From assembly GCA_022829145.1 (NCBI GenBank), contig CM040763.1:12571141-12635140 (forward strand): a stretch of DNA of 64,000 nucleotides, read 5' to 3'. The number at the start of each line of letters is the position of its first letter. The stretch's first letter is position 1. Positions 40,493-53,942 of the stretch are shown here, piece by piece. Source of the stretch: Albula goreensis (Eukaryota > Chordata > Actinopteri > Albuliformes > Albulidae). The notes under the pieces were generated by a model that saw only the letters and a list, made by a program, of their open reading frames with translations, had not been told where the DNA came from and ran no database searches. A program made the position numbers and the translations under genes.

Positions 40493-43400
40493 CTATGTGA
40501 ATTTCTTAATGAAACGAAGCTTTAGATACGCAATCAACAAGAAAATGACCGTCATTATTATCAGGGCAACATGATTCTGCCAGAGTCCCCAGGTTGTGTA
40601 TGTAATTCCTTGGTTATCCAAAAACTGCTCACCGGTGCACCTGTAAATAAATTAATTGGAGATGTTATCAATCAATTTAAAAAGCAGACTTCAAATGTGT
40701 TGACATGGAGCTGCAGTAATGTGCTTTAAAGTGGCATGCTGTCCTTGATAATGGGTCAAAAACTAACTGGTCAATTGTATCCACAAAAGCAGATGTTACA
40801 AACATTTCCCAGTAGATGGTGCTACAATGTGCACTCTGGGAACAGATTTAGTGCCATCTGCTGGAATGACTACCAAATTTTACAGAGTACAGTTATATAC
40901 GTGGACATATTATATTCCTTACATCAGACCCGGTGCTTCGATAGTACAGTTGATCCCTGGAAGCATGGTGGGTCGAACTGGAAGGTTCTCACAGAACTTA
41001 AGACCCACAAATTCATTGATCTGCAGAGCCTAGTAAAATAAAGAAAAACAATTACACCAATAAACCAATAACCCTTATGCCTACAACTGGGAGATAGACT
41101 GCAGTCAGTCAGACACTTACGGTCAGTCCATATCGAGGGATACTGAGGTACTGAAACCAGGCTAGCCAGTCCATGATGCTGGGCAGGTTCACCAACAGGC
41201 CAGAGAAGATCTGAAACAAATGTGGATCAACCTCTGGATATGGGATCAGTATTAGGACTTAGTGTATTTAGGCATTTTAAAACTGTATACAGTCATCATG
41301 CAAACGTCATTATCTGGCTTAGTGAGCAAGAAACCTAATATATCACAGTGAAACACATCTGTCATGTATCCCTTCTGCACACATGTCTGACTCACCATCA
41401 TGAACACGAAGCTGATGGTCATGAAGATGTTGGCGACAGCAACCACGGTCTGATCAGCGGAGATCGCCATCGTCATGGCAGTGGCGGCGTAAGCCACCAG
41501 GGCCACCGACACCATGAAGATGAAGAAAGCAGAAACCGTGGCTTTGAACCCTGCAGGGGGGTGACAGCATGGACCAGAGTGGGTGGCCTTCATGATGACG
41601 AATCAATGAGTGTTGGGCTCCTTTCGCCTCCTTTCTGTCTGCCTCTCGCTCTCTCTGTTCATCTACCTTCAATCTGTCTCCCTCTGCACCCAATGCATGC
41701 GAGTGTAGTTTACTTTAACAATTAAAGTTAATTAGATAATTGGAGGTTGGAGATGCTACAATCTGCAACAATTTTTACTTTTATGTAATCCAGCAGATCA
41801 TTTCAGAACAGTGTTCTTATGCGCAATGAGGTTTGTTTTTTATGTTATGTAAAAAAAAAAAAACCAGAGCAGGTGCTGCTTACCTATCATGAAGTATGCC
41901 ACGCAGCTGAAAACTATGGCAGGAATGGTCCGAAGGGTGATGATGTCAGACAGGATCTTCGACAGGAAGTACACAGAGACTCTGTAATACCCACTGATGT
42001 ACTCATGTCTGCAGACCAGGAGAAAGTAGCATCATTTCATTATGTGCAAAGTAACACGGACCAGTAATTACCATGTTTTAGGCATTACAAGTCTTTTGGT
42101 ATTCATCTGCTTGACAAATATATGAATATACACTGCTCTTTGTGTACTCAATACACTTTGCGATGGGATTGAGCAACTGTGGCAATCATGGTATGGAATG
42201 TATGTGCTGATACCCAGTTTCAGTAAAGCATTCTGTGACCTGAAGAAATTCGCCAGAGGGGTGCAATACATTTTAATGTATATTCTCTTCTTTTTTCCCC
42301 ATCTGAATTGAACCTATGAACAGCTCTACCACAGTTACCTTCTCCCAAACACTCAGGGAGAAGAGTCCCCCCAAGTCTTCCTCTGATTCACATTGCAGAT
42401 ACCTCACTAATTACTCTGGAGCCAGAAGGGCAACTTGGTAAACATATTCTAAGTTAATAAGCTGGCAGGTGCCCAGTTGGCAAAGATTGGCCACTAGAGG
42501 GTCATGAGACTGATTATAAACTCCTGTCTTTCCCTGGTGAGGCCAAGCCAACTGTTTCCTGACCAATGTGGACCTCCAGCTCCGCTAGGATGTGAAAAAA
42601 CAGTTGCAGAACTCAGAGGGCGATGGAATGACTAATGAACTCACACAAAGAGCTTCCTCTCAGTGATGAAGAGCTCAGCTGCAGACAGGGACCCGAAGCA
42701 CTGGTTGGTGGTGATAAAGAAGAGAGCTCCCATCCTGAAAGAATGACATCTAATTAACCTGGAGAACACTCTCACCAAGCACCACACAAACAGTATGCCA
42801 ATCCAACAGGCTGCAGCGCTACATTTCTGACTACGTGTTCTAATGATTTACTGCTACTAATCGACTTTCTATCAATCACATGCTGTGCTTACGACTGCAC
42901 ACGTTCTGTGACAAAACACCACCTACATTTAAGATAAAGTTATTTCAATTCCACTAAGAGGCTTAGCTTACAACCTAAGAGATGATGAAAATAATGGTTG
43001 TATACATACATAAACAATCATCCCACAATAATTGTATAATTCATTACCTATTTTGCATTCCACTCTGGTCATCTTTCACACCAAAGAATATTGCTCCCAC
43101 TATAAGAGCCAGGAACACAGTCACTGCCACCTGTTGAAGAGAACAGAAACTCTCAAGCTGGCAATCTCCATTTAGGAGTATGCAGTACTTCCAGGTACAT
43201 GAGAAATGCTTTGTGGAAGCATGAGCCAAACTGTCAAAGCATCACAGTCCCTAACCATATCGGTGTTGCTTTTTTAGCATGACCTTGCTTGTATTGTGCT
43301 GAGGAGGAGGAGATGCGCGTGTTGTATGTGTGATTAAGTGGTTACACCAGGCACACCTGGTGTGTTAGTGTTTCTCCGTGTGAAAAGCTAAGCTTGTGAG

Positions 43401-46400
43401 GTCAAGCCCTTTCCTCCTGATTTCCAGAGCTCTTCATGTGGAAATGCATCGGGGGTCATGACGCTATCATGTGATGGTGCTCGCCGGCGCTAAGAGCTTT
43501 AGCGGCCCGCGGCCTCGGCGAGATATATCACTTCAAATCCTGTCGGCGGAGGCAACATCAGGGTCGCAGCGGTCACCAAAGCTGCTTTGCCGAGCTTGGG
43601 ATCATTATTTGGTGCCAATTAGTAGTTAATCATTCTTAAAGTGAGTCCTCTTGATGGCATTTCATTGCAATGTGTCACTAATGAGTCGGAAAAGTTTCCC
43701 AGTTGAAAGTGGATTGCGGAGGCAAAGAGTCTGTTTGAGAGTCAGATTAGCCGAAAGTCGCTAGCACGGGTAAGCCCTGTCATGAGGTCACTCGGAATCA
43801 CAGATGAATTTCCTTTTTTCACAGCATGTTTGAAAGGTCTTAAAGAAATTGGTGCGACATTCTGCTAAACATTTCTAGCATTCTGTCCAAAACAGGATTC
43901 TAGCATTTACTTCTGAACTATACATTTTACACTGACATTTTACATTACTTATTATAATACTATAATAAGCCCACAAAGACGAACCAGCCATTTTATTTTT
44001 TTAACTTAAGACATAATACATACAACTGATTGGGAAGCCTGAACGTCATGACACCTTAGGTCAACTGACATATCTTCCTTAACAGAGCCAATACAGGCAC
44101 TGATACAGTCTCAGACATCTAGGATGCACATGATAAATACAAAAGCCCAGACCAGTGCACTGCCGATGAGCACCTGGTGAGTAAATACTAAAGGTAACTA
44201 TGGCATTGTCACTACGAACCACAGGGCATATTTGCTTAACAGTATTCGTTTCACGAAAATCCCTTCCCAAGGTAACTGATAACAGTTACTTGTTAATGTA
44301 CTGTTCGGTACTGCAGTGCATGTTGCATAACTTTAATATTTAAATGTCACACTAATGGGTCCATCAGTTCACTGTGGTTGGTTTAGGTAATTCTGTAAAA
44401 CTGATTCTTGCACCATTACAAACTTTACCTTTTAGATGTCTTGTAGCACAGTGAAGGCAAATAGCCAAAATGTATGTTTTAATTCCAACCTGTTTACCAA
44501 ACTAAAAATGGCCATCATTTGAGCTTTCTTTAGACCAGACTTTTTTCTCTTTTTTATGAACTTTCTTACACTTGCATTGCCACCATTACTTCCTCTGACC
44601 TGTGAAACCAAAACAGAAAACTATACCTGAGCAACAGAGGTCTGCGGGTTCAGCATGAGGTTCCGGAATGTTCTCTTGAGGACCCACTTGAACTGGTGGG
44701 CAAAGGAAGTGTTGTAGGTGATGGTGCGGGATTTGGGTCGGGTGGTGTGGTCCTTGCCCTTCACAATCCTCTCCAGCTCTGCTTGGGTGTTCCTGTAGTT
44801 CTCACATTTCCTGTACTCCTCCACCAGGCGGTCCTCGATGCTCTGCCGGTTCTTGCCCTTTTCCTCAAAGTCAGGCTCTGTGGATCCATGACAAACCAAC
44901 GTAAGACCAAGGGGGGTCATTTCCACTCTTCTTCCCACTCACAATCACACTCATCATTAGTTAAAAGTACTTTGCTGTGGTTTATCTGCCCTCTTATGAA
45001 AAAGTACTTTATCTGAAAATTGATGATATTTACCATATGTACATATGTAATGTGTGTGGGGAAGTGTTGTGTCTCTGTTCCAACTGAAGTATGTACTGAT
45101 TATCACAACTGGTTCATTCTATTACTGTTTCTATTATCTGTAACTCTGTGTTATAATGAAATTGCATCATTTTGTTTTCTTTATAGAACACTGAGATACA
45201 TACACAACAAAAAAGCAAATACCCAAACATAAGCATAATTTGATAAATTGGCATTGTTTAGTCCTTGGTGTATAGAGGAACAGAAAGGAAATGTACAGTA
45301 TGTGGAAATATTCCATAGTGAGGAATAAGAAACTATATGGCCTTATGTGAAATGCAAACTGTGTGTAAACTACACACATTTCTGAAGACTCTGCACTGTG
45401 CGTTCACCTTTCAAGCTGCACATCCACGCTTAATTCATCTTAAATTCAATAAAAAATGAAATTATATACTTTTATATTCCCATACCTTCTGAATTCTGCA
45501 TTTTTGAAAAAGCCACTGCTGTTGAATCTCCGTTGATGACATCCAGAAAGAAGTCAGCTGGGTTGTTATGGGCCTCACAGGCATAACCTGGAACGTCACG
45601 ATGAAAAGGACCCTTATGACCATGGGAGCAGCTCAGAAACTACACCTTCAATCATGACGCCACTCTGTAACACATACATGCTCCCAGTACAGTTCATTCT
45701 GGAGTGTAAATCCATTTTGTCATGGCTCATATTACCTATGCTACTAATAAGGCATAATCCATGTCAACTGGGTCAAAGGGGAATGCACAGTACAAGTCAA
45801 GCTCACCAATGTTAGCAAAGTAATCCAAAGCATCCTGGGCAGGCCCATGGTAAACCTGCTTGCCGCTGACCAGAAGGGTGAGACTGTCGAACAGTCGGTA
45901 AATGGAGTATCTGGGCTGGTGTATGGACATAATGATGGTGCGCCCATGATTGGCCATTCTGAGGGAAACAGAGCATGGGTAAGGAGCCAGTGACCTGAAA
46001 GCCTACAGTGCATAACATTGTCAAAAGCATGACTTAATACCTGTCATAACAGTTCATTAAGGTCCATTCAATTCAACCGCTATTCGACATTGTAGCCATG
46101 TGCCTTTGATGTCACTGATCTTAAGGAACAATCCTTAGTTTTATAAGGGACTTTTCTCCCATTAAAAGCATGTTACTGTAGCTTCAGGGAGTTACTGTAC
46201 ATCCACAGGTTAATATGCAGCCTGAAGTGTAAGAGCAGGAGATATATTAGGTTTTGTTGTGACATTAAATTATGATATAGCTCAAAAGTCACAGCTCAGA
46301 TTGTACAAAGACAGACAGCATCGTACTAAGCCCTGACCCTTGAGGAACACCATATACATCTATAACACTGTGTAAGCGATAAAAGCTGAAGGACTTAGGG

Positions 46401-49400
46401 AACTGCTATCAGGAAGTTAAGTACAACTTGACCCAGCAGTGGGCTCTGGCAAACAGACAAACCTGCTTAAGCAGAATAATTTGGTTAACAGGAAATGTAT
46501 TAAAACAAAATGTTCACACACCTAAAAAATGCTGTTGGAAGTATAAAGAGAAACAATTTGCACTAAAGGAAAAACTTCCCCACACAAAGTACAGTGTGTA
46601 AAACTATAAGCTGTGTATGTCACTCTGGATAAGGGTGTCTCCTAAAACTCAAAATATAGTGTGATGTAAATACTTAGACAACCAACACTGATAGACAAAA
46701 CAGTATTACTCACCCTGACTACAGCAGTTCATAAGCTATGCTGCTACATGAAACCTGATTAGAAAGGTTCAATATCATTGGATTCAAGGACACCATGGCG
46801 TTATGCAAATAAAACTTGTACAATGACCTCTACTAAAAAAAAAAAAGGACGTTTGATGTGAGCGTGCAAACATTTAGGATAAATGGGTTGAGACCAGACC
46901 TTTTTATTGCAGGAAGATGGAGGAAATAAATCATGTAATGTTAGCTAGTGTGTAACTTGCTGAGAAGTGGGAGCAATATCGCAGCATTTATAATAGTGCA
47001 GAGATGGTTTATGTGGATCCATATGAGACAAAAAAAACAGGAAAATGCACTGCCACACTAAGAGAAATGTTTTCTGTGGATTGATTTATAATAAAAGTAA
47101 CTGAAAAATCCTGCACAGTTTTACACAATATTAAAACATTAAATAGTACATTGAACTGTCAAAGTCAGACATTTGACTTAAACCTCCTGTAATTCATTTT
47201 TTTCCTGCTGTCCACCTTTAAAAATGAAAACTTTGACTGCTGGGCTGGAGTTCCTTTCATGTGAACCATTTGAAATAAACTTATAATGTGGAACTTGGAC
47301 ACGTGGAGTACAACCTTATGGGTTCATTCAAATGTTTCAGTTGCCCAGTCAATAGTGAAGAGGTTTTCTAAAATGCATACTTTAAAAACTGCCTCCATGG
47401 GAGTCATTTCCTAAACAGTTTCCTAAAAAGCTATCAGGTACATCTGATTGCTACAGAGTGGCCTGCACAGGTGAAGTGATGTTTAGAGTTTAGTGAGTGG
47501 CAGGGATTGGCTACACTGTGATTTTAGACTCTAAACACCGGATGACATTTGATAGATTCACCTCTTCAGGAGCAGAAGAACAGAATTGGCAGTACTAGCA
47601 TCCAGCCCGGTGGTCGGCTCATCGAGGAACAGAACTGATGGGTCAATGATAAGTTCCATGCCAATATTGGTCCTCTTTCGCTCACCACCTGAGATCCCCC
47701 TGATCATTTGGGTTCCAACCTGCAAAGCAGAGCCATCCACCACCAAGTGAGATGAGGTGAACCTAACCTGCAAGCTCCCAGAAGCAAAGTCCAAGGTGCA
47801 CAAGGACACATATGACCTTGTTGTTTACTACGGTAAACAAACACAGATCGTTTGCACTTGCTTTCACTGCACCGCACTCCATCCCTGATGCTCACCTTTG
47901 AGTCAGCCACTTTGGTGAGTCCAAGCTGTTTGATGAGGTTGTTGACTTTCTCCTCTTTCTCTCTCTCACTCACTGAGGTGGGCAGCCGCAGGGCAGCGGA
48001 GAAGCGGAAGTTCTCCCTTACCGTCAGAGTTCCCATCACAACATCATCCTAGTGGAGGAGAGCAGAACTGAGCGCACTTGTCAGGAAGTGGGCAAGGTCA
48101 GTCAGGAACATTTCTCACTTATGACAGTCTTGTAGTAAAATGCTCATGTCATATTTCTTACTCTGATGTCTTACCCTAGCATTCAAACATAATTTTACAT
48201 CCCTTGGCATGTTTATGTCCCATTCAGAATTTATCAGAAGAACATGTGCCAGTAAATGATATTGTTTGAATGGACTTTTCTCACTTGTTTCAAAATGTAC
48301 TGTTCAAAGGAATATACTGCTCCTGATGTGCCTAAAGTCCTTCTTTATCAGCCAAACCTGAACAACATAGCCCGAGAGACACTTGAAGTTGGGCGGCTGT
48401 GGAGCGCCATCGATCAGCACTTCTCCTGACAGTCCAGAAGGGTCTTTCCTGGCTGCCAGGACATCCAGGAACCTTACAACACAACCAGGGGAGTGCAGAC
48501 AATGTCATCTACCAGGGACAAAATCTGTTTATTTACAGTTTCCAAGGAGACCAAACACTTACTTTTCATTTCTCTGAAGCATAACAAAGTCCATGTGGGT
48601 ATAATAGGCACAAAACCAATACCATGTCCATGTTTAATAAATATTAACTGATTTATATAACCATGTATTATTCATTATATCCATGTGACCAATGCCAGAA
48701 CAAATTGGATATTTTCCATCTGAAGTTCATCAAGCACAACCTGCTAATTCAGTTCAGTACTCAAACCGTGGCTCTATATACTGTGCTGGGCTTCACATAT
48801 ATGACCAAAACAGTTTCAAGTGTATACCTTTTTCAAACAATGCCCACAAGTCCTTGTGAACTCCCACTGTCAGTGTTTTAGCAATTCAGATTTTTTATTT
48901 AGGAAATTGAGTTTTGTTGAGTCACATTGACCTCTTGCCGAGTAACCACAACAGTATTAAAGGAGGAGTGAACTTACGAGGACTTCCCACTTCCAGTCGC
49001 TCCCAGAATAGCATTGAGACCTGGTTTCATGAGCCCACTGTAAGAGGAGAAGTACATTAACCTCAAACTTCTCATCAGCATGTATAACACATTCACAGAA
49101 TTTTCTCAGCCTTTAGATTACCAGAAATTGGTCACACTGGGTGTATCACAGCATGACACTGCAATATTTCCTACAGTCACCATCTCAGCTTCAACAACAT
49201 AGTCAGCCAACAATATGTTAGCATAAATCTTTAAAAAAATTATCGTCAGGATAATGGAAATGAATGCACATATACATTACTAAATTCCTTAAAGAGTAAT
49301 AAAAGTAATAGTGGCAAAAAAATCATTTATCAATATTCTTTCACCAATAAAAGTAACTTTTTACATTTTCATTATACTTTTGTAGTCTCGTAGACTACTG

Positions 49401-52400
49401 TTTTTGTCAACATTTGCATGTAACATCACTCATAAAATGTTTTCATTTTTAAACAGGCGTCTCAATACTCTTTAGCACCACTTTACACATCAGTCTTCCC
49501 TTAGTTGTATCATGGGACTTTATTTATAAACATAGACGTTTGTTGTCATAACTGTTGTATGTGAAACATATGTCAAAATCAGCATAATCAAACACACTGC
49601 TGGGAGTGGAGCAAAAAAATCAGATGTTTGGGAACACATGAAAATATATTGCCAAAAGCTCTGGAAAGTATTAAGAATTCAAACCACCATCAGGATAACA
49701 GTTAGCTTAACTTGGTTATCCATAGCTGTAAGAAAACTGAGAGTGTTTCCTAATCTTTCTGGCTAGTCAGAGAATATACCTGCATATACAAACAGTTGCA
49801 CATGCATATATATACACTGATATGCCATAGCGTAGGTCACTGGAATACTGGGAGTAAAAGCCTATGAGACCAGAATCACATGACCACCCATAATTCTGTA
49901 TTCTGGCAGGCGGTGCTATGGTTCAACAAAAGAGATTATAACCAAGAAACCATGCTTAATAGCATATAATTAACACCATGGACAAAAGGCTGAAAACCTG
50001 TGTGAAATGATGCACTCTTCCCTGGGAAATGTCAAGTATACTTAATGCCAGGAGGAAATTTGGTTGCATGTTGTTCAGCGTGGTCAGGACTGCCAAATAT
50101 AGATGGCACTTAACAACTACATTTTGATTAACTTTAATGCCACACCTGTTTAAGAAGAGAAGTATCTCCAGAGTTGGGTGTTCATTGTTTAAAATGCCTT
50201 TCTTATAACAACCCTCCTATTTAAATTACCATGAGAAAAACGATCAATTTAATTTTAAATGTTCTTCATCCTCACTAGCCACCACTAACTTTCATTCAAC
50301 CGATGGGATCACTGTGAGATATCAACAGTTACTCAAGTAATGACACCACTACCCTGGGAAGGTTATTTTGAATAGCATTTCATACCATGCTCAAGCTACC
50401 AGTTTTATTAGTGTATCTACAGACCTGAAAACTGCACTGAGAGAATTGAACTACTGTAACATCGCTGTGGAATGTATTGGCAGGGAGCAAACACTTAAAT
50501 AACAACACACACACGTGGTTGAGTTAAACAACTCAGCAGACTTACAGCAAGTGACTTACAAAACATTAGATACTTTCTATGGTGTTGCAGGAAGTGGCGA
50601 ACAATAGCACACTGCAACGTGATCTTCAACTCTTACACACATCCTGTTAATGATCACACACTAGATCAATATAGTCTGAGTAGATAATGACTCCAAATTC
50701 CATCCAGGTTTCATAACAAGGAGGGTCAGATGTAAGAGACACGCAATGCACAATTAACAGGTGGTAACTGCAGGTGGAGGATAATTTGTGGCAGCCCTTC
50801 TACTTTTTCTTCACCTTTTACTGCTCCTTTGTCTGATCATAAACAACACTTCATATGATCAAGTTTTATGCTCTACAATGTAGGATGGTAAATCTTCCAG
50901 ATTTTAACAAGAGTTATATACAGAAATTATGAAACCATCATATAATAATCAGAAGGACAGAGCCTAAACTCTCTGGGCTTTCCTTCATAAATAATATTTT
51001 TTCTCAAAAATATGAAAAATGGTTTTATTTTATTCCAGAGAATGTGCTCCCTGACCACTTCCCATTCAGAGGGCTATGGCCCTGCCTACACCCGGTAGTA
51101 ACATGTGACTCTGGTCTTGTGAACACGGTGATTGCATGTTTCTGACAGGTGTAAACTTTCAAAAGGCACCAGGATCTGATTGTGTTCAGATCTGCCAGAC
51201 CTCCTGTGCAGGTGGATGGGCACATATGAGGTGTGGCTATTAAATAACGAGGCTTATGCAAGTCGAACCACAGCGCTCTTGCGCGCACCACAAGGTATGC
51301 ATTGACCAATGGGCAAGCAAAAACAACCCGTGAAAATTTCGATCAGCTCGCATCTTCAGTTTGCTGTTACGCATCGCTTGAAGTAGACAAGTTTTTCTCG
51401 AGCATTAGTCTCATTATTTAATAGCCACACCTCATAATGCATCTCGCTCATTTGTAATGTGCAATCATGCTACCAGAAGAGCAGTAGGCTGTGTTCTGCT
51501 TTGAGAAATATGCAACATACTTTTGAATACAGTTTGGTTATGGTCACAAAACAGACAGATACAGGACCAATAGTATGTGTAGACATAAGATCATCAGACA
51601 AGAATAATCAGACAATAAATGTCCCGCTTTGATACCACAAGTAAACGTGATGCCATGGTCAACTGCATCCCATGTAACATGCAAGCTTATGCATGTCACT
51701 GGAACTGCACTTAAGACAAGTGGTGTAGATTTAAAATGTCATCTGATATCTAAATGAAGGTATTATACTACATTTCATTATATCCATTTGGACACAAGCA
51801 AGACATAAATGACATAGTTAACAATCTGACACATTGCAATAATGTGGGCTAGATATGACACCGATTGACTAAACTGTCAGCATAACCAGATTTAATGACA
51901 GATACTCAGCTACCATGATAACATGTCCAGCAGTCAAAAAAGTGCTAAGATGTGGTGAGGAGTTAAGAACATCCCCCTGGGGGATCAGACCTCTGCTCAC
52001 TGCTGTAAAACCTCTTATCAACTGCACGTGTCTCCACTTGATGTTATCACCTATTCAGAACAGCAAAACAAGGAAAACTGGTCCCTACAAGATGAAAATC
52101 CCTGTAAAAAAATAATCACAAAATGGAATTTACTGCGGTTATGAAACATCTCAGTCACATTCTCAGAGCATAGTTTTCTGTATCCTGTTGTACAACCTAC
52201 TTGGCCTGAACATTACTGAATACCTTTCCATCAAAGTAGTCTGTTGAGCTTGGAATCATTTTTTGGCACTACACAGTAAACAAAAGTCCATATTTAGTCA
52301 TCAAACAGTTGGCCAACACATTATTTTGTGAGTTATAAAAATATCATTGTTTCTCTTTTATCTAAGACAATGAGCTGTGGACAGCAGGGGGTTCTGCTGG

Positions 52401-53942
52401 CGTTTTGTACTGAAGTAGAAAGCACACTGCTATAAACCCACATGTTTGGTGTGTCTGAATTGCCAACTTTGTAAAGCTTATCACATGTGAAATTCTCACA
52501 TAGGGGAAAGGGAGATGGGTGGCGACGGCAAACAGGATGAGAAACACCCTAATCCCTACAGCAGACCCAAGACCCCTGTCCCATTTCAGTATTCAACATG
52601 GACAGTTTGCTCTTACTGCAAATTTCATTACATTGTACTTTCTTTACTGTATGTTTACAACAATTATGACTTATTATTTGGTTGTTGGGTGACTTTACTC
52701 TGTAATTAAAATCAAGCCACTAACAACTTCCACAACACCAACAATACTCTATACTGAAAACCAAAGAATTTTCACTAATGTTTACATATTCATTCTATGA
52801 CCAATGACCAATACACTGACCAGTGCTAGGAAAATGATGAACACTGCTGATCAGAATTACACTGATGCCAGCACCAAACTTAATGACGCAAGATTTCGAA
52901 GCCTTGTTTTTGCAAAGCAATTCCTGATGAACGTGCATACTCAGGTAAATAAAATGGTTTGCCTTTGGACGCACCAGGCAAGAACACAGTATCTTTTAAC
53001 AGATTTCATATCCTACTTTATTCTGATGACACATGGCAGTCTGCACCCTTTATGAAGTCTGCGTTGGAGCTCCACAGTTGTTACTCTATATTTTACACCC
53101 ATAAAAATGTGGTCTGGGTCAGTGTGGTGAAATCACAGCTAAATCGCGGACTGATCCTCAGAAACAATGAAATTCCTTCCTTTCATTCAGTAACATCCTT
53201 TAATTATACTTATAATACAGGAGCAAGGCTCAAAAGAATGGAAGTGCCGCCCTTATCAATGAGCAGAAAAAAAGATGATCAGAGAATTTAAAAAATCTGA
53301 TACCACATTCAACGCTTTTGTCAATACAAGTTTTCAACAGGAAAAACCTGTATACATTGGTGATCTTAATACATTACAAAAGAATTTTCAGTTCAGTTTC
53401 ACTTTCTCAGCCAATGGTAAGTAAACTTGTAGAAGCCTTCGGCTTCGGCTAACATCCGCTGATGGACATCAGATTAAGGAATATCAAAATTGTATCTGTG
53501 CGTCAACAGCAGAATGACACTTCAACATTTCAGAAAAAGAGAAAATACACTGAGAAAAAAAGGGTTCCACATGGTTTCCTCGTTCATTATCATTGGTGAA
53601 CCTTTTTTGGTACAGTGTAGTAACCACTGTATGCTAGCCATTAATGAATGGTGCCCTCTATGAACCTCAGAACCTTTTGCTCTTGGAGCATAGGTCTCGT
53701 CTGGCTCTCTTCCTTCATTTAACATGCAGCGATACTTACTTAAGGTCCACCAGGATTTCTTTTGTGGTCACTTTCCTTTTGCACACTGGTCCGCTCTTGA
53801 GGTCCACGCTGTAATGGATGTTGTGGAAGCTGACCGTGGAGCCATGTGGAGATTTCACGTTGGCCCCCTGGCCTCCGGAGGCTCCATTTGAGCTAGCATA
53901 CTCTGCCATTGGGATATTAATGTGCTTCGACCTCTCAGTCAT
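40493..53942 (-). CDS. abcg2: abcg2 (ATP-binding cassette subfamily G member 2, BCRP), complete CDS
   Basis: Plasma-membrane half-transporter that dimerises to export urate, porphyrins and xenobiotics. Exons in order: 53942-53740, 49037-48978, 48472-48358, 48048-47896, 47719-47562, 45958-45807, 45587-45486, 44877-44627, 43130-43048, 42734-42645, 42008-41884, 41550-41396, 41210-41121, 41029-40923, 40640-40493; 1,992 nt, 663 residues (human 655). The nucleotide-binding domain comes first: Walker A GATGSGKS at 80-87 (Lys86), signature ISGGERKR, Walker B with catalytic Glu211 in [11 protein letters not shown], then the H-loop SIHQPRYSI. Six membrane segments follow, from about residue 395. Arg482, which controls substrate choice in human, is Arg at the same number. 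The extracellular loop keeps three cysteines (592, 607, 616). The end reads [12 protein letters not shown]. Numbering stays in register with human up to Cys592. The first intron is 4.7 kb. Identity is certain; several fish have more than one abcg2 copy, so an a/b suffix cannot be assigned. Confidence 0.97.
43440..43720. promoter_or_regulatory. CpG-dense intronic block in abcg2, candidate regulatory element
   Basis: At 43,480-43,600, within an A/T-rich intron of abcg2, lies a burst of CpGs (GCCGGCGC, GCGGCCCGCGG, CTCGGCGAG) including the near-palindrome GCTAAGAGCTTTAGC, followed by a TAATTAGT/TTAATCA-type homeodomain-like stretch. There is no open frame or repeat signature. Function is inferred only from composition. 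Confidence 0.3.
46595..46680 (+). repeat. SINE/LINE 3' tail fragment
   Basis: GTCACTCTGGATAAGGGTGT followed by CTCCTAAAA closely resembles the conserved tail shared by many fish SINEs and their partner LINEs (CGCTCTGGATAAGAGCGTCT type). No tRNA head is preserved upstream. It lies in the abcg2 intron between the exons at 47719-47562 and 45958-45807. Confidence 0.6.
49038..53739 (-). other. abcg2: abcg2 intron 1 after the start-codon exon
   Basis: The longest intron of the gene, 4.7 kb, separating the first coding exon from the Walker A exon. It carries the mariner-type MITE at 51,227-51,434 and otherwise A/T-rich sequence with no exon that could be supported. Confidence 0.7.
51227..51434. mobile_element. 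Mariner-type MITE with intact terminal inverted repeats
   Basis: The 208-bp element starts TGAGGTGTGGCTATTAAATA and ends with its reverse complement, TATTTAATAGCCACACCTCA; the terminal repeats match over about 33 bp with three differences. TA dinucleotides at 51225-51226 and 51435-51436 are the target-site duplication expected of Tc1/mariner transposition. The inside has no transposase reading frame, so it is a non-autonomous, internally deleted copy. The good TIR match suggests a relatively recent insertion. The family name is not known to me. Confidence 0.85.
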
